Source of the DNA: an uncultured Collinsella sp.
GTDB lineage: Bacteria; Actinomycetota; Coriobacteriia; Coriobacteriales; Coriobacteriaceae
Assembly (NCBI GenBank): GCA_902475445.1
Contig: CABRZN010000100.1
Span: 1 to 7,032, forward strand
DNA length: 7,032 nt
Reading direction: 5' to 3'
The position numbers were made by a program, and so were the translations under genes. The notes under the pieces are model-generated. The model ran no database searches. It had not been told where the DNA came from and saw only the letters and a program-made list of their open reading frames with translations. Positions 1-6,146 of this stretch are shown here, piece after piece. Within the stretch, counting starts at the first letter, position 1. Every line of letters starts with the position of its first letter.

Positions 1-20
1 ATCGCGAGTTCCGCACGAGC

Positions 21-45
21 CGGAGAGCACTTAATGTGCTCTCCG
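21..45. repeat. Perfect 10-bp inverted repeat downstream of pcrA
   Basis: CGGAGAGCAC (21-30) and GTGCTCTCCG (36-45) pair perfectly around the 5-nt loop TTAAT. Further pairing of CGCAC (12-16) with GTGCG (45-49) is possible if a short one-sided bulge is allowed and the pair 21:45 opens. It begins about 60 nt beyond the pcrA stop codon, so it could form at the 3' end of the pcrA transcript. No T-tract follows on either strand, so it is not a standard intrinsic terminator. I see no convincing gene in 1-106. A short direct repeat, CGAGCAGG, occurs at 48-55 and 62-69. Confidence 0.5.
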
Positions 46-106
46 TGCGAGCAGGACTGTCCGAGCAGGCGATGTTGCCCCATACGCCCGCCCGGGTCCG
101 CCGGGA

Positions 107-2995
107 TTACGACAGCTTGACGATCGGTGCAAAACCCTTCATAAGCTTTTTTGTCTGGCCGGTCTTTTCGAATTGAACCTCGATCATGTCTCCGGCGACC
201 GAGATCACGGTGCCCGTACCAAAGGTCTTGTGGCTCACGGTATCGCCCGCGGCAAAGTCCTGCGATGCACTGGCGCGATCGACCTTGCGCTCCACCGTCG
301 GCGACACCTTAGATGACGGCTTTTTGGCTCGCGGCGCGCCCGAGCCAAAGGTCGAGGCAACACGGCCGGCGTCGGGCGAAACCCCACGATGGCGCTCGGT
401 CCCGTAACTGCTGCCGCCAAAGAAATCGTCGAAGCTCGATCCGCCGCGCGATCCGGAACCACCGGTCGAGCGCGTATGCGAACCGAACACCTTGCCGCCA
501 TACATGTCCGAGCCCATACCCGAGCCAAACGTGCCACGACGGTCGCCGCGCTTCTCCCAGCCCGTGCCCTCAAAACCGGCAGAACCGATGCCGCTAAACT
601 CGATATCCTCAAACGGAATCTCGTTGAGGAAGCGCGAACGCGGGTTGGCAGAGGTCGAGCCGTAGGTGCGACGTGTGGCCGCATAGGTCAGGAACAGGCG
701 CTTGCGAGCACGCGTGATGGCGACGTAGGCCAAGCGACGCTCCTCCTCGAGCTTGCCCGGATCGTCACTGCCGACAAAGTCGTGCACGTGCGGGAAGATG
801 CCCTCCTCCATGCCAGCAACGAACACCAGACCCTTGGCGGAGTGGATGGTCATCATGGTGATGGCATGCGTCTCGCCTGCCAGGGAATCCAAGTCGGAAC
901 GCAGGGCCAACCACTCCATGAGAGCGGGCAGCGCCTTGCAGGTGAGCGGGCCGTAGGTGCGCTCAATCTCGTCAGCATGCACGGCGCCGGCGGGCAGCTC
1001 CGTCGGCGCGGCATACGCGTTGCCCGCGATGGCGGCGGCCAGGGCATCCTGCGGCGAGAGCGCCGGAGCGGCCAAGCTATCGAGCGGATTGGAGCCCGCG
1101 GCGTCACGAGCGCCGACAAGTGCCTCAAACGAGGATGCCGGAGCGGACGGCCCCGGCTCGGGCGCGGGCGCACTCACCACGACGGGCTCGGACTCGGCGC
1201 CGGCAGGCACGTCGGCAACACCGGCCGCGCGCAGCTCTTCCAAGCTCTCGAGCGTACCCTCGATATCCTCGTGCGTCTCCTCAAATTCGGCGGCGACGCC
1301 CAGGAATTCCTGGATGTTCTCGGCGCGGCTCTCGGACTCCATGGTGCCCTCGGCGCGAAACGCCTGCAGCAGACCCGTCTTATCGACAATCATCTCGACG
1401 ACGTCCTTGAGCTCGCCGCTCATGCGGCGACCCTCGCGCACCAGCGACACAAAGCTCGACAGGCCATTGCGCACCTTGGCGCTAAACATACCGGTCTCGG
1501 CGCACGCGATCTCGCAAGCCTGGAAGAACGAGCAACGATTGTCGCGCGCCAGCTGCTCAATCTTTTGGATCGAGGTGGAGCCGATGCCGCGGCGCGGCGT
1601 GTTGATGACACGCTTGACGCTCATCTCGTCGGCCGGGTTCACGATCATTTTGAGGTAGGCCATGACGTCGCGGATCTCGGCACGGTCGAAGAATCGCGTG
1701 CCGCCCACGATCTTGTAGGGCACGCCCGCGCGCAGGAACATATCTTCGAGAATACGCGACTGGGCGTTGGTGCGATAGAACACGGCGATGTCGTCGTAAC
1801 TCGTGCCCTTGGCGTGCAGCTTCTCGATCTCGCCGGCAATCCAGCGGCCCTCGTCGCGCTCATCGCTTGCCTGGAAGGCCTGGATCTTCTCGCCATCGCC
1901 CTCGGCCGTAAACAGGCGCTTGTCCTTGCGCTGCGAGTTGTGGCGAACAACGGCATTGGCGGCGCTCAGGATGTGACCCGTGGAGCGATAGTTCTGCTCC
2001 AGCTTGACGGTCTTGCAGTTTTTAAAGTCCTTCTCAAAGTCCAGGATATTGGTGATGTCGGCGCCACGCCAGCTATAAATGGACTGGTCGTCGTCGCCCA
2101 CAACCATGAGGTTTTGGTACTTGGCGGCCAGCAGGTTGGCGATCTCGTACTGGACGTGGTTGGTGTCCTGATACTCGTCGACGCTAATGTAGCGGAAGCG
2201 CTCTTGATACTTGTCGAGCACCTCGGGACGGGTGCGCAGCAGCTCGAGCGTGCGTACGAGCAGGTCGTCGAAGTCCATCGCGTTGGCGGCGCGCAGGCGG
2301 CGCTCCAGCTCCAGGTAGACCTGCGCGGCCTTTTTGTCATTGGGGCTATCGGCGCTCTTGAGCATGTCCTCGGGGCCGATCATGGCGTTTTTAGCAGAGC
2401 TGATCTTGCTGCGGATCATGTTGATGGGGAACTGCTTTTGCTCGATGCCGAGCGCCTGCATAATGTCGCGCACCATGCGCTTTGAGTCGTCGTCATCGTA
2501 GATGGTGAACTGGCCGGTGTAGCCCAGCAGGTCGGCGTCCTCGCGCAGCATGCGCACGCACATGGCATGGAAGGTGCACACCCACATGCCACGGGTGCCG
2601 CTGGGAATGAGTGCCGCCAGACGCTCGCGCATCTCTGCCGCGGCCTTGTTGGTAAACGTAATGGCAAGAACCTGCCAAGGCTTAACACCCAGGTCGCCGA
2701 GCATATGTGCGATGCGGAAGGTCAGGACGCGGGTCTTGCCCGAGCCGGCGCCGGCGAGCACCAGCAACGGGCCCTCGGTGGTCAGGACCGCCTCGCGCTG
2801 GGCGGGATTAAGGCTGTCGATGTCGACGAGCGGCTTGGCGGGCTTGGGTGCCGGCGCGGGAGCGTCGTAGATGTCGAGCGGAACGAGCTCGGGCTCCGGC
2901 GCAGCGGGGGCGGTGTATGCATCGAGTGGCACGGGTTCCGGCGCGGGCGGCACGGGCACCGCGGCGTTCTTTTCCCAGGGCAGGGGCTGGGTCAT
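107..2995 (-). CDS. pcrA: ATP-dependent DNA helicase PcrA/UvrD (SF1A)
   Basis: This is a 3'-5' superfamily 1A helicase of the PcrA/UvrD family, acting in nucleotide excision repair, replication restart and removal of obstacles such as RNA polymerase. Numbered from the chosen start (962 aa), the motifs are: Walker A GAGSGKT at 82-88, motif Ia TFTNKAAAEM at 113-122, DEYQD (motif II) at about 273-277, GDDDQSIYSWRGA (motif III) at 300-312, EQNYRS (motif IV) at 333-338, the 2B-type TPRRGIG at about 466-472, motif V TIHSAKGL at 716-723 and motif VI YVAITRAR at 757-764. The last 50 residues (FAAGDTVSHKTFGTGTV onward) match the C-terminal Tudor domain that in PcrA binds RNA polymerase. Start: an upstream in-frame start at 3079 exists, but the ATG at 2995 has GAGGAG 6 nt ahead and the upstream stretch contains the likely promoter. 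Oddities are a Pro/Ala-rich N-terminus, a Pro/Ala-rich insert at about 590-675, a Gly-rich linker at about 800-890, and a four-residue gap right after motif V. The family call is very secure. Confidence 0.96.
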   Translation of the reverse strand: MTQPLPWEKNAAVPVPPAPEPVPLDAYTAPAAPEPELVPLDIYDAPAPAPKPAKPLVDIDSLNPAQREAVLTTEGPLLVLAGAGSGKTRVLTFRIAHMLGDLGVKPWQVLAITFTNKAAAEMRERLAALIPSGTRGMWVCTFHAMCVRMLREDADLLGYTGQFTIYDDDDSKRMVRDIMQALGIEQKQFPINMIRSKISSAKNAMIGPEDMLKSADSPNDKKAAQVYLELERRLRAANAMDFDDLLVRTLELLRTRPEVLDKYQERFRYISVDEYQDTNHVQYEIANLLAAKYQNLMVVGDDDQSIYSWRGADITNILDFEKDFKNCKTVKLEQNYRSTGHILSAANAVVRHNSQRKDKRLFTAEGDGEKIQAFQASDERDEGRWIAGEIEKLHAKGTSYDDIAVFYRTNAQSRILEDMFLRAGVPYKIVGGTRFFDRAEIRDVMAYLKMIVNPADEMSVKRVINTPRRGIGSTSIQKIEQLARDNRCSFFQACEIACAETGMFSAKVRNGLSSFVSLVREGRRMSGELKDVVEMIVDKTGLLQAFRAEGTMESESRAENIQEFLGVAAEFEETHEDIEGTLESLEELRAAGVADVPAGAESEPVVVSAPAPEPGPSAPASSFEALVGARDAAGSNPLDSLAAPALSPQDALAAAIAGNAYAAPTELPAGAVHADEIERTYGPLTCKALPALMEWLALRSDLDSLAGETHAITMMTIHSAKGLVFVAGMEEGIFPHVHDFVGSDDPGKLEEERRLAYVAITRARKRLFLTYAATRRTYGSTSANPRSRFLNEIPFEDIEFSGIGSAGFEGTGWEKRGDRRGTFGSGMGSDMYGGKVFGSHTRSTGGSGSRGGSSFDDFFGGSSYGTERHRGVSPDAGRVASTFGSGAPRAKKPSSKVSPTVERKVDRASASQDFAAGDTVSHKTFGTGTVISVAGDMIEVQFEKTGQTKKLMKGFAPIVKLS

Positions 2996-3056
2996 GGGCG
3001 ACTCCTCATCTGACGGACGGCGCGCCTGCGGGCAGCGCCATAGTTTGAGCCGTACC

Positions 3057-3087
3057 AGTATACCGAGCCGCGCGGACACCGACGCAA
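3057..3087 (-). promoter_or_regulatory. Candidate pcrA promoter
   Basis: On the minus strand there is TATACT (3057-3062), five of six matches to a sigma-70-type -10 box. TTGCGT (3082-3087) lies 19 bp upstream as a weak -35. Transcription would begin near 3050, giving a leader of roughly 55 nt to the pcrA ATG at 2995. The -35 is poor and the spacing long, so the call rests mainly on the -10 box and its position between the uppP terminator and pcrA. Confidence 0.4.
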
Positions 3088-3134
3088 ATCACACCACGAC
3101 TCCGTGCGCCACCGTCAAGCCCGCCTCATCGCCC

Positions 3135-3178
3135 AAAAAAGAGGACGGCATAGACCTTTTGGTCATGCCGCCCTCTTT
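3135..3178 (-). terminator. Rho-independent terminator of uppP
   Basis: Read on the minus strand, the arm AAAGAGGGCGGCATGACC is followed by an AAAA loop and a near-complementary arm GGTCTATGCCGTCCTCTTT, ending in a run of six T. The stem has about 18 pairs with one single-base bulge and one pair that is G-U in the minus-strand RNA. It lies about 45 nt past the uppP stop codon and separates uppP from pcrA. The T-run sits only on the minus-strand side, so it mainly serves uppP. Confidence 0.93.
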
Positions 3179-3222
3179 GAATGACAAGTTGTCGCTCTGG
3201 CCGCCGCGCAGCGTCAACCAAG

Positions 3223-4203
3223 TTACAGGCCGAGCATAGGCTCCAGAACGAAGAAGTACGCGAGCACTACGATGCCCAGGATGATGCGGTAGACGCCGAA
3301 GCACTTGAAGTCGTGACGGCGAACGAAGCCCATAAGCCACTTGATGGCAATGAGCGACACCACAAAGGCGACGACGCAGCCCACGCCCAAGATGGCGATC
3401 TCGTTGGTGCCGAACGTGCCGCCCTTGATGAAGTACTTGACCAGCTTGAGCGCACTCGCGCCAAACATGACAGGGATGGCCAGGAAGAACGTGAACTTGG
3501 ACGCCACCGAACGCGTGCAGCCCAGCAGCAGGCCGCCGATGATGGTAGAACCGGAGCGAGACGTACCAGGCACCAGCGAAAGCACCTGGAAGCAGCCGAT
3601 ACCCAGCGCAGTCTTCCAGCTGAGGTCCTCGAGCGTGGCGATGGAGCCAAAGTCCAGATTCTCGTCATCGTCCTCATCCTCAGCGGTAGCCGTGGCGGGC
3701 GCCGCAAAGTGCGCACCGGCGGGACGTCCACCCGACACCACAGCACGCGAACCAAACGAACCGGCAACGGCCATTTCCTCGCGCTTGTTTGCGCGCCAGT
3801 TCTCGATCACGATAAACAGCACGCCGTACACAATGAGCGCCAGCGCCACGACGGGAGCATTGTAGAAATGCTCCTCCATCCAGTCGTTGAGCGGCAGGCC
3901 GATCGCCGCCGCAGGAATGCAACCGAGCACAATCTTGCCCCACAGCACCCAGGTGTCGCGACGGCCCTCCTTGCCCTTGCTGGGCGAGAACGGATTGAGT
4001 TCATGGAAGAACAGCACGCAGACGGCCAGAATGGCGCCGAGCTGAATCACGACCAGGAACATATTCCAGAACGTCTCGCTCACGTTCATCTTGACGAACT
4101 CGTCCACCAAGATCATGTGACCCGTCGACGAAACGGGCAGCCATTCGGTGATGCCCTCGACCAGGCCCATGAAGGCAGATTTTAGAAGCTCGATAATATC
4201 CAA
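3223..4203 (-). CDS. uppP: Undecaprenyl-diphosphatase UppP (BacA family)
   Basis: This integral membrane phosphatase converts undecaprenyl pyrophosphate to undecaprenyl phosphate, recycling the lipid carrier of peptidoglycan synthesis; in this family higher dosage gives bacitracin resistance. Numbered from the chosen start (326 aa), the signature EGITEWLPVSSTGH spans 16-29 and supplies the conserved Glu16, Glu20, Ser26 and His29. PGTSRSG at 212-218 supplies the conserved Arg216. Multiple hydrophobic helices are evident, for example about 46-66, 86-105, 117-134 and several in the last 130 residues. Start: the in-frame ATG at 4272 would add a 23-residue charged tail, whereas TTG at 4203 gives the family-typical MDIIELLKS N-terminus and has GAGGGG about 7 nt ahead, so I prefer TTG. 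The protein is longer than the roughly 270 aa of E. coli UppP because of an insert at about 139-189 containing the acidic run EDEDDDE. It is transcribed alone and ends at its own terminator. Confidence 0.95.
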   Translation of the reverse strand: MDIIELLKSAFMGLVEGITEWLPVSSTGHMILVDEFVKMNVSETFWNMFLVVIQLGAILAVCVLFFHELNPFSPSKGKEGRRDTWVLWGKIVLGCIPAAAIGLPLNDWMEEHFYNAPVVALALIVYGVLFIVIENWRANKREEMAVAGSFGSRAVVSGGRPAGAHFAAPATATAEDEDDDENLDFGSIATLEDLSWKTALGIGCFQVLSLVPGTSRSGSTIIGGLLLGCTRSVASKFTFFLAIPVMFGASALKLVKYFIKGGTFGTNEIAILGVGCVVAFVVSLIAIKWLMGFVRRHDFKCFGVYRIILGIVVLAYFFVLEPMLGL

Positions 4204-4333
4204 AGGGACCCCCTCGTTAGACACCCGCCGGTAGATGTTCTGCGGACGATGCGGGCGATGTCCCATTATCAACCGTTGGCGGTGCGACCGCGCCTACCCT
4301 TACCAAAAAACTCGCCCGTTCACAGAATTGCGA

Positions 4334-4365
4334 GCAGTTAAACCGAAATCCTTGGGTATAACTGC
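4334..4365. promoter_or_regulatory. Imperfect 11-bp dyad overlapping a -10-like box, uppP/usp spacer
   Basis: GCAGTTAAACC (4334-4344) and GGTATAACTGC (4355-4365) form an inverted repeat with a single A/A mismatch and a 10-bp centre. The right arm contains TATAAC (4357-4362), a good -10 candidate for the + strand stress gene; no -35 stands at proper spacing (TTGCGA at 4328-4333 is 24 positions too far for a standard promoter). The dyad could be a repressor or activator site for the stress gene, or for both divergent genes. The remaining spacer (4204-4452) also has a 6-bp GC-rich inverted repeat, CGCACG/CGTGCG (4411-4433), in the stress-gene leader. I see no clear uppP promoter. Confidence 0.4.
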
Positions 4366-4452
4366 AACAAGATAAAGTGTCCGGCGGTCAACGCACCCGC
4401 GCCCGCCCGACGCACGAGCCCCGCGCCCGTGCGATAGACCAAGGAGGAAACC

Positions 4453-4890
4453 ATGAACGAGGGCTACACCAAGGTATTTGTTTCACTCGACGGTACTGAG
4501 CAGCAGGATTTTGTGCTCGCACGCGCCATCAAGGTCGCCGCGAACAACGGCGCCAAGCTGATTATCGGCCACGTTATCGATTCCACGGCACTCGAGAGCG
4601 CCGGCTCCTATCCGGTCGACCTGGTCAACGGCCTAGAGGAGGCATTTAAGAACTCCATCGCCAAGCAGCTCGAAGAGGCCAAGGCCAATCCCGACATTCC
4701 CGAGGTCGAGGTCATGATTCGCGCCGGCCGCATTCGCGAGACGCTCAAGGACGAGATGCTCGACGTGGTTAAGCCCGACCTGGTGCTCTGCGGCGCCCGC
4801 GGCCTGTCCTCGATCAAGTATGCGCTGCTGGGTTCAATTTCGACGTTCCTGCTGCGCAATACGGACTGCGACATTTTGGTCGTGAAGTAG
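4453..4890 (+). CDS. Universal stress protein (UspA family), single domain
   Basis: This is a 145-residue soluble protein of standard length for one Usp domain. The N-terminal strand KVFVSLDGTEQ matches the family opening with its conserved Asp (Asp13). The C-terminal half has the ATP-binding signature G-2x-G-9x-G-S: GARG at 114-117 and GS at 127-128, separated by nine residues. It is followed by the hydrophobic strand DILVVK. With the signature intact, ATP binding and dimer formation are expected; the cellular role of such proteins (stress, starvation or redox survival) is usually unspecific, and I cannot name one here. The start is secure: AAGGAGG at 4441-4447 lies 5 nt ahead of ATG. It is the only + strand gene, transcribed divergently from uppP and convergently with the kinase gene. 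A strongly structured region and then a terminator follow it. No individual Usp paralogue name is justified. Confidence 0.93.
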   Translation: MNEGYTKVFVSLDGTEQQDFVLARAIKVAANNGAKLIIGHVIDSTALESAGSYPVDLVNGLEEAFKNSIAKQLEEAKANPDIPEVEVMIRAGRIRETLKDEMLDVVKPDLVLCGARGLSSIKYALLGSISTFLLRNTDCDILVVK

Positions 4891-4903
4891 CGTTGCTCCC
4901 ACC

Positions 4904-4996
4904 GGCCGCGGGGCCTGCGGGGTTTCCACGGGCACGTCCTCGCCGCGTTGCGGCTGCGGGATGTGCCCTTAGGAAACCCCTCCCGGCCTCGCGGCC
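4904..4996 (+). other. 93-nt multi-stem hairpin element in the usp 3' region
   Basis: Nearly all of this stretch folds on itself. Outer stem: 4904-4915 with 4985-4996 (12 pairs). Second stem: GGGGTTTCC 4919-4927 with GGAAACCCC 4972-4980 (9 pairs). Third: GGGCACGTCCT 4930-4940 with 4958-4968 (11 pairs). Tip: GCCGC 4942-4946 with GCGGC 4950-4954 around a GTT loop. Small internal loops (TGC/TCCC and AC/TTA) separate the stems. The three non-Watson-Crick pairs (4911:4989, 4936:4962, 4940:4958) are all G-U if the + strand is the RNA, but A-C mismatches on the other strand. It starts 13 nt after the stress-gene stop codon, so it would lie in that mRNA's 3' untranslated region or be a processed RNA. 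No T-run follows, so it is not itself an intrinsic terminator. It could alternatively be a dispersed palindromic repeat. Function unknown. Confidence 0.6.
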
Positions 4997-5037
4997 TTCG
5001 CAGCCTTACTTCAACGAGTTGGCTGATAGAAAAATAG

Positions 5038-5071
5038 CGTGCCGCCCCGGTTGGGGCGGCACGTTTTGTTT
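5038..5071 (+). terminator. Bidirectional intrinsic terminator between usp and kinase genes
   Basis: CGTGCCGCCCC (5038-5048) and GGGGCGGCACG (5053-5063) form a perfect 11-bp GC-rich stem around a GGTT loop, followed by TTTTGTTT on the + strand. On the minus strand the same stem is followed by CTATTTTTC, so it can also stop transcripts from the convergent kinase operon, which ends about 30 nt away at 5094. This is the most likely end of the stress-gene transcript. Confidence 0.92.
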
Positions 5072-5093
5072 GGGTAGGCGTCTGCCGCGTGCG

Positions 5094-6137
5094 TTACTCG
5101 AAATATTGAAACTTATTCGTTGAAAACGCGAATGTTACGACGAAGCCTTCGCCGGAGTCGGATGCCGCGGTGACGTCGATGCCCATCTTGGAGCACAGGC
5201 GCGCCACCAGGTAGAGGCCGATGCCCGTTGCGCGCTTGGTGGTGCGGCCGTTGTCGCCGGTAAAACCTTTCTCGAACACGCGCGGCAGGTCGGCCGCGCT
5301 CACGCCGCAGCCGTTGTCCGCGACGGTAAGCTCGATGCGTTCGCTCGCCAGGCCCTCGTCCAGCAACGCGCCCGAAAACACGATCTTTGCGCCGTCCTCG
5401 CGCGCATATTTGATGCTGTTCTGAATAAGCTGGCCTAGAATAAACTCGAGCCACTTCTCGTCGGTAAAGACCTCAAAGTCGAGGTTCTCGCACACCGGAG
5501 CCACGTGCGCCGCGATAAGCTCGCGCGCGTTGGCTTTAATCGCGCCCGTCACCAAGGTCTTGAGATCCCAGCGACGAATCAGGTAGTCGCGCTCCACGAC
5601 TTCCGAGCGCGCGTAGTACAGCGCCTGGTCGATATAGCGCTCCACGCGAGCCAGCTCGCGACCCAGGTCATCCACACGCGACAGGTCGTCTTCGCTGCCA
5701 TCCAGGTTTTCCAAAATCAGATGGGCCGCCGCCAGAGGCAGCTTGGCCTCGTGGACCCAGCTCTCGATATAGTCGCGATAGTCATCGGTTTGACGTCGCC
5801 CTTCCGCTACCTCATCGCAAGCCGCCTTGCCCACGCGGCGCAGGACTTCGTATTCGAGCTCGCCCTCGGCATAGGTCGGACACTGCACCATCTCCTGCAC
5901 CCACGCAGGGCTTTCCAGCTCGTCGGCCGCGCGCTCCAGCTGGTGCAAAAATCGACGACGGCGCGCGTACTCGATCACGATGCCGAGCATGCCAAAGATA
6001 AAGGACACACCGACCGCCACGACCACGATAGATGCCGGGGCCCCGGCAACCGTCAGCACAAAGCAGCTCAGCAGCACGCCGCACGTCCACACGGCGACGG
6101 GCAACAGCGCATCTTTAAAGAACTTGCCAAACGACAT
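5094..6137 (-). CDS. Intramembrane-sensing sensor histidine kinase, BceS-like
   Basis: This is the membrane sensor kinase of a two-component system. Numbered from the chosen start (347 aa), two hydrophobic helices at about 10-30 and 35-56 are joined by a loop of only a few residues, then comes an arginine-rich RRRR cytoplasmic boundary. This no-sensor-domain layout is typical of BceS-type kinases, which detect cell-wall-active peptides together with an ABC transporter. The H-box is ESWVHEAKLPL with phospho-acceptor His129; the ATPase domain has N-box QNSIKYA (about 239-245), DNGCG (274-278), FEKGF (288-292) and ATGIGLYL (303-310). The residue four after the histidine is Leu instead of the usual Thr. 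Start: a GTG at 6146 directly abuts the regulator's stop codon but has no visible Shine-Dalgarno; the ATG at 6137 has AGGTG 6 nt ahead, overlapping that stop, so I prefer it. It is co-transcribed with the regulator and ends near the bidirectional terminator. The ligand is unknown. Confidence 0.92.
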   Translation of the reverse strand: MSFGKFFKDALLPVAVWTCGVLLSCFVLTVAGAPASIVVVAVGVSFIFGMLGIVIEYARRRRFLHQLERAADELESPAWVQEMVQCPTYAEGELEYEVLRRVGKAACDEVAEGRRQTDDYRDYIESWVHEAKLPLAAAHLILENLDGSEDDLSRVDDLGRELARVERYIDQALYYARSEVVERDYLIRRWDLKTLVTGAIKANARELIAAHVAPVCENLDFEVFTDEKWLEFILGQLIQNSIKYAREDGAKIVFSGALLDEGLASERIELTVADNGCGVSAADLPRVFEKGFTGDNGRTTKRATGIGLYLVARLCSKMGIDVTAASDSGEGFVVTFAFSTNKFQYFE

Positions 6138-6146
6138 AGCTGGCAC

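Noticed and set aside
1..83. Minus-strand frame beginning ATG at 83 and running off the left edge
   Set aside because: It is 27 codons of unrecognised sequence that contain the inverted repeat, with only a GC-rich, weak ribosome-binding-like stretch ahead. It cannot be judged without sequence to the left.
3..176. + strand open frame entering from the left edge and ending inside the pcrA 3' end
   Set aside because: It would overlap pcrA by about 70 bp in the opposite direction, and the translation matches nothing I recognise. It could be the end of a convergent gene, but I cannot support it.
389..2485. 698-codon open frame on the + strand opposite pcrA
   Set aside because: It lies entirely antisense to a clear helicase gene in GC-rich DNA, where long shadow frames are expected. 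The translation is low-complexity, rich in Ala, Arg, His and Gly, and shows no recognisable domain.
3181..4185. 334-codon open frame on the + strand opposite uppP
   Set aside because: It is antisense to uppP, rich in His, Arg, Asp and Gln, and has no domain or ribosome binding site that I can see.
4411..4433. CGCACG/CGTGCG inverted repeat in the stress-gene leader
   Set aside because: It is only 6 bp with an 11-nt loop in very GC-rich sequence, so chance is likely. It leaves the ribosome binding site free.
4893..5123. 76-codon open frame on the + strand after the stress gene
   Set aside because: It runs through the 93-nt hairpin element and the terminator and into the kinase 3' end, without a ribosome binding site. 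It is not a plausible gene.
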